DNA from: Lachnospiraceae bacterium
Lineage (GTDB): Bacteria > Bacillota > Clostridia > Lachnospirales > Lachnospiraceae
Assembly (NCBI GenBank): GCA_017619975.1
Contig: JAFZRH010000014.1
Span: 1-55,781 of the forward strand
Length of the DNA: 55,781 nucleotides
Reading direction: 5' to 3'
The translations under genes and the position numbers were made by a program. Below are positions 49,175 through 55,781 of this stretch, piece after piece; position 1 is the first letter of the stretch; every line of letters starts with the position of its first letter. Under the pieces are notes generated by a model, which worked only from the letters and a program-made list of their open reading frames with translations, was not told the origin of the DNA and did not search any database.

Positions 49175-50593
49175 TCACTCCACAATTTCTCCGGCAAAGA
49201 GGATCGCCGTCGTGTCGTTGCAGGTCGTATAAATGTAGAAGGAGAAGGGCCGGTCGGCCGTGAAAACCTTCGGCTGCTGCGGCTCGATATAGGCGCATTC
49301 TTCAAACATGATCGCGGTCACGGCAGCCGCCTCGACGCCTTCCTCGTCCAGTTTGATGCGGGTCTTCTGAATGATGTCGCTGACAAAGACCGGATAGTCG
49401 ATCATGGCGGAAAAATCGGCTCTTTCCCCGTCAAAAGCGAGCTGTACGCCGTATTCTTTCAGGAAATTCACCAGTTCTCCGCCGGAAAAACTCGTTTCCA
49501 GGTCCAGCTTCGGGATCGTGACCTTTACGTTCTCCGAGCCCGCCCCGGAGATCTTCTCCGCAAGGCCTTCCGTGGAGCCGAGCACGAAAGCCATGGATAC
49601 GCCGCCCTTCATGGGCAGGATGACCAGCTGGGTATCTTTATCTTCATAGTAGGAGAATTGATCCTCTACGGTCATGAAATCCTTTTTGGTTGTCTGGCCG
49701 CTTCGGGCGTGGAAATCACCTTCCTGCGTCAGGTACTCGGCAAAAGAGGTCACCCAGGAATCCTTGAAGTACAGCGCGTTCATCAGAACGATGGCCAGCT
49801 GCGTGGTGGGGTAATCGTCCGGAAGCAGCTTCGGGATCATATGCTCCGTCTTGATATCCGCCCATTCATTGATCTTTTCCACGGCGCTTTCCGGCGTAAA
49901 ATACCGGTATTCCGCCGCATAATTCTTCTCGACGGACTCCCGGTAGGCTGCCGTAAAGTCTTCCGTGATCCGCTCCGCCTTCCAGACGGAGTTGGCGATG
50001 CGCAGTGCGCGGAAAGGCGCCGGAGAGTCCTGCGGGATCCAGCCCTGCTTTTGCATTGCCTGATATTCCGCGATCTCGCGCTCCAGATCGGAGGCGAAAT
50101 ATTCGACGAAACCGTTGAAATCCAGGCAGGACGCGATCCATTCCTCTTCGGAGGAAACGCCGAGCGCGTTTAAAAGCTCGGCCTTCGTTTCACCGTTCGC
50201 GCCGGCCAAAAGCAGTCCCAGCGCATAGCGGAAGGAGAGCGGCGAGGCCATGTAATTGCCCTCGGTGTGTTCGGAGAGGAAAGCCAGGAAGCGCTCGTCA
50301 AAAGAAGAGGCGTTCAGGGCCTGCGCAATGCTTTCGGTCTTTCTGACGCTCATCTTTTCGGCCCAGCGCACGGGGACAGGGTCTTCGGATGCGGTGGGGC
50401 GGACGGCCGGATCGGTGCTTTGCGTCGGAGCCTCTGTATTTTGAGCCGGAACCCTGGACGCAGAGGCCGGCGCCTGGGACGGATCGGTCGGAGTCACGAC
50501 CGGCGCCGAGCCGCAGGCAGTCAGCAGGGAAAGCAGCATAACGATGACGAGCAGCAGCCCGGCAGCTTTGAAATACTTTGTCTTGTTCTTCAT
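49175..50593 (-). CDS. serpin-family protease inhibitor, lipoprotein
   Basis: A 472-residue secreted serpin. The signal GLLLVIVMLLSLLTAC ends in a lipobox. A low-complexity Pro/Thr/Ala region of about 45 residues precedes the serpin fold (FLSEHTEGNYMASPLSFRYA, LNALGVSSEEEW, NALYFKDSWVTSF, MTVEDQFSYYEDK). The reactive-centre loop lies near 425-450: the hinge EEGVEAAAVTAI keeps the conserved Glu-Glu-Gly and Ala-rich run, followed by MFEECAYIEPQQPKVFTADR. It ends with the serpin strand FYIYTTCNDTTAILFAGEIVE. I start at 50593 with GGGAGGT upstream. Serpins trap proteases by cleavage of the loop. Confidence 0.93.
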   Translation of the reverse strand: MKNKTKYFKAAGLLLVIVMLLSLLTACGSAPVVTPTDPSQAPASASRVPAQNTEAPTQSTDPAVRPTASEDPVPVRWAEKMSVRKTESIAQALNASSFDERFLAFLSEHTEGNYMASPLSFRYALGLLLAGANGETKAELLNALGVSSEEEWIASCLDFNGFVEYFASDLEREIAEYQAMQKQGWIPQDSPAPFRALRIANSVWKAERITEDFTAAYRESVEKNYAAEYRYFTPESAVEKINEWADIKTEHMIPKLLPDDYPTTQLAIVLMNALYFKDSWVTSFAEYLTQEGDFHARSGQTTKKDFMTVEDQFSYYEDKDTQLVILPMKGGVSMAFVLGSTEGLAEKISGAGSENVKVTIPKLDLETSFSGGELVNFLKEYGVQLAFDGERADFSAMIDYPVFVSDIIQKTRIKLDEEGVEAAAVTAIMFEECAYIEPQQPKVFTADRPFSFYIYTTCNDTTAILFAGEIVE

Positions 50594-50731
50594 AAACAAA
50601 ACCTCCCAATCGATCCTTTCCTTCGCGGAAGGATCTTTTCTATACCCAATACAAGCGAAAAGGGCGAAATGTTTCAGACATTCAAAAAAAGTACGGCTCC
50701 AGTATAGCACAGAATTGCCGGAAGGGATGAA

Positions 50732-50760
50732 TTGACAGAGGTTTTTTGATGTTTTACAAT
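50732..50760 (+). promoter_or_regulatory. promoter of the beta-mannosidase gene
   Basis: TTGACA (50732-50737), a 17-base spacer and TACAAT (50755-50760) lie about 50 bases before the start. Confidence 0.75.
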
Positions 50761-50810
50761 GAAGCTGCCTGCCGGCTGCCATGCGGCGAATACCCGAAGG
50801 GAGAGACAAA

Positions 50811-53258
50811 ATGATACGTCAGAAACTTGATAAAGGCTGGTCGATGACGCGGCTCTCGACAGGCGAGAGCTTCCCGGCACGCGTGCCCGGGTCCGTCTAT
50901 TCCTGCCTGCTTGAAAACGGACGGATGGACGATCCGTTCTACCGCGACAATGAAGCGGCGGCGTTAAAGCTGATGGACGAGGACTATGAATTTGTCACGC
51001 ATTTCCGGACCGACGACGCGATGCGCGGCTGCGGAGACGTCCTGCTGCGCTTTGAGATGCTCGACACGATCGCGGACGTCTATCTGAATGAGATCCCGGT
51101 CGGCTCGGCCCGAAATATGCACAGGACCTGGGATTTTTCCGTCAGGGAAGCGCTGAAGGCAGAAAACACGCTGCGCGTGGTCCTGCACTCGCCGACAAGA
51201 TATATCAAAGAACGCTTCCGGGAGGATCCGCTGTACGGCACGGCGGATGCGATGGAGGGCTTTCCGCACATCCGCAAGGCACACTATATGTTCGGCTGGG
51301 ACTGGGGGGCGCGTCTTCCCGATGCCGGCATCCACCGTCCGGTCACCCTGCTCGGCGTGGAGGAAGCTCTGTTTACGGGCGTGTACGTACACCAGGAACA
51401 TACGGCCGATACGGTCTTTCTGTCCCTTTCCGCGACGGTCCGGCGTGCCGGTTCCGATCAAGAGTCTCCCCTGGCGGAAGACAGCGGCCTCTCGCTGAGG
51501 CTGAGCGTGACCGATCCCGACGGCCGGGAGCTGATCGAGCAGATGCCGTACCGCGGGCCGGTCGGGATCCGGGATCCGCAGCTCTGGTGGCCGAACGGCT
51601 TCGGCGGTCAGCCGCTTTACATCGTAACAGCCGAACTGATGGCCGGCGGAAAGCCGGTGGACCGCTGGGAGCGGAAGATCGGCCTGCGGACGGTGACGGT
51701 TTCGCGGCAGAAAGACGGACAGGGAGAAGGAGAGGAATTCGCGCACGTTGTGAACGGGGTGAAGATCTTCGCCATGGGAGCCGACTATATCCCGCAGGAC
51801 AACATCCTCAGCCGTGTGACGCCGGCGTCGGCCGAAAAGCTGCTGCGGCAGTGCGCCGACGCGAATTTCAACGTCATACGAGTATGGGGCGGCGGATACT
51901 ATCCCGACGATTTCTTTTTCGATGCGTGCGACCGGCTGGGGCTTCTGGTGTGGCAGGATCTCATGTTTGCCTGCGCCGTCTACCGCCTGACCGGCGAGTT
52001 TGAAGAGAACGTCCGCGCCGAGGTGACCGACAACGTCCGGCGTCTGCGGCATCACGCCAGTATAAGCCTGTGGTGCGGCAATAATGAAATGGAATGGTTT
52101 ACGGAGAGAGGGTACTGGAAAGCAGATGAGAGCCGGGACGATTATCAGAAGATGTATGAGACGATTTTCCCGGAGATCCTGAAAAAAGAAGACCCGGACG
52201 CGTTCTACTGGCCGGCCAGCCCTTCCTCCGGCGGCGGGTTTGACGATCCCAACGATGAAAACCGCGGCGACGTTCATTACTGGGAGGTGTGGCACGGCGG
52301 CAAACCGTTCACCGAGTACCGCCGCTTCCGCTTCCGTTATCTTTCTGAGTTCGGCTTCCAGTCCTTTCCGTCGGTTAAGACCATCGAGACCTTCACCGAA
52401 CCGGGCGACAGAAACATTTTCTCTTATGTGATGGAGAAGCACCAGCGAAACGGCACGGCCAACAGCCGGATCATGAGCTACATGGGGATGACCTTCCTGT
52501 ATCCCGAAAACCTCGACACCCTGGTGTACTACTCCCAGCTGCTGCAGGCGGAGGCCATACGGTACGGCGCGGAGCATCTGCGCCGGCACAGGGGACGGTG
52601 CATGGGAGCGATCTACTGGCAGCTGAACGACTGCTGGCCGGGGGCTTCCTGGTCGTCGATCGATTATTGCGGCCGATGGAAAGCCCTGCATTGCTATGCC
52701 CGGCGCTTTTTTGCCCCGCTTATGCTTTCCTGCGAGGAAGAGGGGCTGCTTTCGCATCCGAATGTGAATGAGGAGCACCGTCAGGCGGATTGTTCCATTC
52801 GTCTGAACGTTGCCAACGAGACGAGAAAGACGCACTTCGTCACGGTCCGGCGGCAGCTGCGCGATGCCCTGGGCTGCGTGCTCGACGAAAAGGAATATGA
52901 GCTCACCGTGCCGGCGTCCTCGTCCGTATGGCTCGACAGGGAGGCGCTGCCGCAGGCGGATCCTTACGGGAACTACGTCAGTTTTCAGCTGACCGAAGCC
53001 GGCGAAACGGTTTCCGAGGGGACGGTGCTGTTCTGCCCGCCGAAGCATTTCCGGTTCCGCGACCCGCAGCTGACGCTTTCGCTTGACGGCGACAGGATCA
53101 CGGTCCGCGCTTCGGCCTTTGCCAAAAGCGTTTTCATCCGCAATGAAAACGATGATCTGATCCTGTCCGATAACTTTTTTGACGTAAGCGGCGGAGAAAA
53201 GACCGTACAGATCCTGAGCGGCCGGCCGGACGGGCTGACAGTGCGGTCGGTCTTCTGA
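50811..53258 (+). CDS. beta-mannosidase-type glycoside hydrolase (GH2)
   Basis: An 815-residue cytoplasmic enzyme that likely removes terminal beta-linked mannose. The N-terminal sugar-binding domain has FPARVPGSVYSCLLENGRMD, then RKAHYMFGWDWGARLPDAGI. The catalytic barrel has NFNVIRVWGGGYYP, the acid/base in WCGNNEMEW and the nucleophile in LSEFGFQSFPS. This matches the GH2 beta-mannosidase branch over the full length. I start at 50811 (AAGGGAG upstream). It is divergent from the serpin gene and has no other sugar genes beside it in this window. Confidence 0.92.
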   Translation: MIRQKLDKGWSMTRLSTGESFPARVPGSVYSCLLENGRMDDPFYRDNEAAALKLMDEDYEFVTHFRTDDAMRGCGDVLLRFEMLDTIADVYLNEIPVGSARNMHRTWDFSVREALKAENTLRVVLHSPTRYIKERFREDPLYGTADAMEGFPHIRKAHYMFGWDWGARLPDAGIHRPVTLLGVEEALFTGVYVHQEHTADTVFLSLSATVRRAGSDQESPLAEDSGLSLRLSVTDPDGRELIEQMPYRGPVGIRDPQLWWPNGFGGQPLYIVTAELMAGGKPVDRWERKIGLRTVTVSRQKDGQGEGEEFAHVVNGVKIFAMGADYIPQDNILSRVTPASAEKLLRQCADANFNVIRVWGGGYYPDDFFFDACDRLGLLVWQDLMFACAVYRLTGEFEENVRAEVTDNVRRLRHHASISLWCGNNEMEWFTERGYWKADESRDDYQKMYETIFPEILKKEDPDAFYWPASPSSGGGFDDPNDENRGDVHYWEVWHGGKPFTEYRRFRFRYLSEFGFQSFPSVKTIETFTEPGDRNIFSYVMEKHQRNGTANSRIMSYMGMTFLYPENLDTLVYYSQLLQAEAIRYGAEHLRRHRGRCMGAIYWQLNDCWPGASWSSIDYCGRWKALHCYARRFFAPLMLSCEEEGLLSHPNVNEEHRQADCSIRLNVANETRKTHFVTVRRQLRDALGCVLDEKEYELTVPASSSVWLDREALPQADPYGNYVSFQLTEAGETVSEGTVLFCPPKHFRFRDPQLTLSLDGDRITVRASAFAKSVFIRNENDDLILSDNFFDVSGGEKTVQILSGRPDGLTVRSVF

Positions 53259-53288
53259 AAAAAGTCAAGAAGCCTGCCGTTTGGCTTG

Positions 53289-54071
53289 TTACAGTTTCTG
53301 CAAAATATCCAGCGTGTGGTGGGACGCGCCGATCAGGTCCTGCCGCTCGCAGATCGTGAAGTGATAGTCCAGCCACTTGCCGAAGGTCTCATCGTCCATG
53401 GCGTCGATCTGCTCTTTCATGTAGTGCGATGCGCCGTCAGTTGCGACCAGCCGGATGCGCCTCACCGGCATTTCGGCATCCAGCGCGGCAATGTCCTCCG
53501 TCCGCACCATCTCGAAAAGATCCTTTGGCTCGCTGATGCAGCGCCAGTCGGGCGTCAGCATGCTCAGCTCCATCACCTCGTGCAGATGGTTCAGGCCGAA
53601 TACGTACTGAACGACGGTCGGATCGTTCATGCAGTACGCGACCAGGATATGGCCGCCCGGTTTTGTCACGCGCACCGCCTCGGAAAGCGCCCGCAGCTGA
53701 TGCTCTTTCGTATAGAGGTGGTACATGGGACCAAGCAGCAGAGTCAGATCGAAGGCATCGTCGGAGAAGGCGGACAGATCCAGCGCATTTCCCTGAAGGG
53801 CCGTGATCGGTTCCGATCCGTCCAGCTTGGCCCGAAGGATCTCAAGGTTGTGGGCGATCAGTTCGACGGCCGTAACGTTTAACCCCTGTTTGGCCAGTGT
53901 CACGCTGTAGCGCCCCGTTCCGGCGCCGACTTCCAATACCCGCGGATCGGAAAGCCCCTCAAGGCACGCGCGGATGTATTTCATGGTGGTCAGATATTCG
54001 ACCTGACCGTGACGGGACAGAAGCCGCCCGTCTTCATTGTAATTGTTGTAGTATTCTTCCAGATAATTCAT
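53289..54071 (-). CDS. class I SAM-dependent methyltransferase
   Basis: A 260-residue protein with a Rossmann-type SAM-binding domain: motif I RVLEVGAGTGRYSVTLAKQG near residue 39, then VTAVELIAHNLEIL and DAFDLTLLLGPMYHL. The N-terminus (MNYLEEYYNNYNEDGRLLSR) and the C-terminus (WLDYHFTICERQDLIGASHH) resemble small-molecule methyltransferases of Firmicutes. The substrate is unknown. It has its own promoter (54124-54152). It converges with the beta-mannosidase gene, with 30 bases between stops. Confidence 0.9.
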   Translation of the reverse strand: MNYLEEYYNNYNEDGRLLSRHGQVEYLTTMKYIRACLEGLSDPRVLEVGAGTGRYSVTLAKQGLNVTAVELIAHNLEILRAKLDGSEPITALQGNALDLSAFSDDAFDLTLLLGPMYHLYTKEHQLRALSEAVRVTKPGGHILVAYCMNDPTVVQYVFGLNHLHEVMELSMLTPDWRCISEPKDLFEMVRTEDIAALDAEMPVRRIRLVATDGASHYMKEQIDAMDDETFGKWLDYHFTICERQDLIGASHHTLDILQKL

Positions 54072-54123
54072 AAACGGTTCTCCGTAAAGCAGGATAGCAA
54101 CGCCCTTTTTAATATTTTACCGT

Positions 54124-54152
54124 AGTATACCACAAAGTATGGGGGGAGACAA
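54124..54152 (-). promoter_or_regulatory. methyltransferase promoter
   Basis: On the minus strand TTGTCT (54152-54147), a 17-base spacer and TATACT (54129-54124). The start codon lies about 50 bases downstream. Confidence 0.65.
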
Positions 54153-54171
54153 TTCGGCTGCTGTTACAAGA

Positions 54172-54208
54172 ATAAAAGTGAAGCCTGTCCCGGTAAGGAG
54201 CAGGCTTC
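54172..54208 (-). terminator. terminator-like stem for the minus-strand sigma operon
   Basis: Read on the minus strand, GAAGCCTG (54208-54201) pairs with CAGGCTTC (54187-54180), followed by ACTTTTATT. It lies about 180 bases after the stop of the last gene. Confidence 0.55.
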
Positions 54209-54389
54209 CTGCAGGAAGAGAGAAAGAGTAATGAAGATGCGGCTTGCCTTCTTGCAGTGACGGCTTGCCGTCTTTCTTATTATCTGTCCACAGTAAAACA
54301 TGAAAATGTGTGCGGATTGTGAGGTGCTTGTGAAGTCGGTGTGAAGCTTAAAAAATTTTTTGCTTCGGCTTTATATATCAATCACGCAC

Positions 54390-55022
54390 TTAATGAGGAT
54401 TTGCCTTGCCCGGATAGTCCTGCGCTGCTTTTTTTGCCCACTCAGGCCAGTTCTCCGGATCCGGCATCACGCCGACGCGCTGTACCTGCCCGTTCGGATA
54501 ATAGAGCTGTTCCATCCATAAGCTGCAATACTCTTTCGGTCCGTCCACCAGGACTTCATCCAATATCATTTCTCCCACAAAAATGATATGCCGGATATTC
54601 TGTTCATCCGTATATTCATATTTGTAATAATCCTTCCCGCCGGCGACGATGTCCGTGATATCCGTCTTGATATCCTTGAAAACAAAATATGTCCGTCCGT
54701 TTTCATAAACGGTGTATCCGGCATCGTCCCAGTGGGACTCTACCCGACTATAGCTCCCGTTCTCATCCTCCCGGAGTTCTGCTTTTGCTCCGTTTGCCAG
54801 CACTGTAGTCCAGACCTTTCCTACCCAAGTTTCTCCGGTTGCGGCATAACATACCCCGTTTGACAGGACAAGCACGGCAATTGCTGCGCAGATAATCGAT
54901 ATGACTTTTTTAGTCACCGTCCTTTTCCTGATCTCTGCGTCTCTTCTGATCATATCCAAGGCGGGCACGGCGGAAGCGTCGGGTATGGAGAACCTTGCCT
55001 TATATTCTTCTCTGTCAATCAT
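54390..55022 (-). CDS. membrane protein downstream of ECF sigma factor (likely anti-sigma)
   Basis: A 210-residue protein with a cytoplasmic N-terminus of about 37 residues (MIDREEYKARFSIPDAS), one membrane segment (VISIICAAIAVLVLSNGVCYA, about 40-60) and an outer domain of about 150 residues with YTVYENGRTYFVFKDIK, YKYEYTDEQNIRHIIFVGEM and MEQLYYPNGQVQRVGVMP. The overlap with the sigma gene by eight bases and the single-span layout suggest that it controls that sigma factor. I do not see a named anti-sigma domain. Confidence 0.7.
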   Translation of the reverse strand: MIDREEYKARFSIPDASAVPALDMIRRDAEIRKRTVTKKVISIICAAIAVLVLSNGVCYAATGETWVGKVWTTVLANGAKAELREDENGSYSRVESHWDDAGYTVYENGRTYFVFKDIKTDITDIVAGGKDYYKYEYTDEQNIRHIIFVGEMILDEVLVDGPKEYCSLWMEQLYYPNGQVQRVGVMPDPENWPEWAKKAAQDYPGKANPH

Positions 55023-55521
55023 CTTCCCATTCCTCCATCATTTTGGCTTTCAGCATGTCACGGGCACGGCACAGTCTCTTGCGCACATTGGCCTCTGAGA
55101 GATGAAGCATTCCGGCGATCTCGCTGCACGAGTGGTCCTCATAGTAAAACAGATGGACAACGATGCGGTATTTTTCCGGAAGCGTCATCACGGCGGATGT
55201 CAGCTGCTGCTGTTCATCGATCCGGCAGAAATGTTGATCCACGCTTCCGGTTTTCTCAGCCCCGCTCATATATTCTTCAAGCGGCACCTTGTTTTTCCGA
55301 TAGAAGCTTCGGGTCAGATCTCTGGCACGGTTGATGGCCGTTCGCAGAAGCCATGCCTTGATATGCTCTTTGCTTTCAAATTGTCTGTTGTGCATGAAAT
55401 ATTTGACAAAAGTGTCCTGGGCAACGTCCTCCGCATCCATTCGGTCCCGGCAGACGATGTATGCGGCCGCGTAAACGGACTGCCAATATTCAGTAAACAG
55501 GTCTTCCGTTTCCAGCCTCAT
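55015..55521 (-). CDS. ECF-type RNA polymerase sigma factor
   Basis: A 168-residue sigma factor with region 2 (LFTEYWQSVYAAAYIVCRDR, MDAEDVAQDTFVKYFMH, HIKAWLLRTAINRARDLTR) and region 4 (LPEKYRIVVHLFYYEDHSCS, EIAGMLHLSEANVRKRLCRA). This is the common ECF group of Firmicutes with single-span partners. I start at the ATG at 55521, where MRLETEDLFTEYW begins; the frame continues upstream to 55752 only through a palindrome and is not credible. Ribosome-binding sequences GGAGG and GGAGAG lie upstream. Confidence 0.92.
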   Translation of the reverse strand: MRLETEDLFTEYWQSVYAAAYIVCRDRMDAEDVAQDTFVKYFMHNRQFESKEHIKAWLLRTAINRARDLTRSFYRKNKVPLEEYMSGAEKTGSVDQHFCRIDEQQQLTSAVMTLPEKYRIVVHLFYYEDHSCSEIAGMLHLSEANVRKRLCRARDMLKAKMMEEWEDD

Positions 55522-55562
55522 ACGATCTCTCCGCCTCCTTTGTCGTTTATCATACACTGTCT

Positions 55563-55576
55563 TGAAAGATCTTTCA
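55563..55576. promoter_or_regulatory. perfect 14-bp palindrome upstream of the sigma gene
   Basis: TGAAAGATCTTTCA lies between a TATTAT-like -10 (minus strand, near 55584) and the sigma start. It could be an operator or a leader hairpin. Confidence 0.4.
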
Positions 55577-55639
55577 CCTATAATACGATTCGGGAAACGA
55601 AAAGTGACAAATAATTTCCAGCCTTTTATCGGAAATTTT

Positions 55640-55781
55640 TCCCGCTGCAGGCGGCGTTTGGCGCGCATGTGTTCAACCCGAAATCTTTTCTCCGCGAAAA
55701 AGGAGCTCGTACGAGCTCCTTTTTCGCGGAGAAAAGATTTCGGGTTGAACACATGCGCGCCAAACGCCGCCTGCAGCGGGA
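55640..55781. repeat. perfect 142-bp palindrome reaching the window end
   Basis: The last 71 bases are the exact reverse complement of the 71 bases before them, with the centre between 55710 and 55711 (CTCGT/ACGAG). No mismatch was found over the arms. The centre alone (AAAAAGGAGCTC with its complement) would make a normal bidirectional terminator. The remaining arm is more likely an assembly fold-back. Confidence 0.95.

Larger units (their letters stand above)
54072..54389. other. gene-free gap
   Basis: This 318-base gap holds the methyltransferase promoter, a terminator-like stem for the minus-strand sigma operon and AT-rich sequence. The pair GACGGC-TT-GCCGTC near 54263 is a short hairpin with a T-rich flank. 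No ORF of credible length or coding character is seen. Confidence 0.7.

Noticed and set aside
46186-49305. A 1039-residue minus-strand reading frame opposite the secreted protease, cyclophilin and part of the serpin gap.
   Set aside because: It is a shadow of real plus-strand genes caused by GC-rich codon use. It has no ribosome binding site or recognisable domain, and the plus strand has clear signal peptides and conserved motifs.
50964-53048. A 694-residue minus-strand reading frame opposite the beta-mannosidase gene.
   Set aside because: The plus-strand enzyme has full-length family motifs. The opposite frame is low-complexity in Arg/Pro/His and unlike any protein.
55522-55752. N-terminal extension of the ECF sigma factor into the palindrome.
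   Set aside because: The extension is Arg-rich, not conserved in the family, and reads through a probable promoter and the fold-back region.
1-55781. tRNA or rRNA genes, insertion sequences, integrases or prophage genes.
   Set aside because: None was seen on either strand; the few likely horizontal marks are the small palindromic repeats.

Overview
The window is the chromosome replication-origin region of a GC-rich Clostridia-type Firmicute, most like a Lachnospiraceae gut or rumen species. The evidence is the gene order gyrA(start)-gyrB-recF-S4 protein-dnaN-dnaA on the minus strand, an origin with DnaA boxes, then rpmH-rnpA-yidD-yidC-khpB-mnmE-mnmG-rsmG-parA-parB on the plus strand, followed by a DUF4446 gene. 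Transcription diverges from the origin at about 6.35-6.80 kb. Two perfect 16-bp parS sites flank the mnmG-rsmG gap. The final assignment to family is inference; no rRNA or tRNA gene was seen.

Layout. 1-6.35 kb: the gyr/rec/dna cluster, with a block of long-hairpin repeats between the S4 gene and dnaN. 6.35-6.80 kb: oriC. 6.8-16.0 kb: ribosomal protein L34, RNase P protein, membrane insertase, tRNA modification and chromosome partition genes. 16-25.2 kb: a PnuC-like transporter with an added extracytoplasmic segment, a DUF4342 gene with a two-component system (its promoter carries 11-bp-phased sites), an ECF sigma factor with a large membrane-bound partner, an LSm-like/HutD fusion and a lipoprotein. 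25.4-31.3 kb: YfcC-type and EamA-type transporters, uridine kinase, DegV, a small membrane protein and a VWA protein. 31.5-39.8 kb: an SUV3-like helicase, a macro-domain/helical-domain fusion, oligoendopeptidase F, and a FeoA-FeoB fusion with its Cys-rich partner. 40.1-44.4 kb: an unknown protein, a transmembrane TIR protein with a WG-repeat-like outer part, and an acyltransferase with a zinc ribbon. 44.6-53.3 kb: a secreted clan-CD-like cysteine protease, a cyclophilin lipoprotein, a serpin lipoprotein and a beta-mannosidase. 53.3-55.5 kb: a methyltransferase and a second ECF sigma/membrane-partner pair. The window ends in a perfect 142-bp palindrome.

Two families of palindromic intergenic repeats run through the window. 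Family A consists of hairpins of about 110-165 bp at three loci. Its ends and centre are conserved, but the middle stem differs in sequence between copies while staying paired. Family B is a unit of about 60 bp made of two hairpins. It occurs upstream of gyrB, four times in tandem upstream of the response regulator, and upstream of pepF, where it also forms the C-terminus of the Cys-rich FeoB-associated ORF.

The most promising leads for something undescribed are the family A repeats, the TIR-TM-outer-sensor protein, the LSm-HutD fusion, and the neighbouring secreted protease and serpin.
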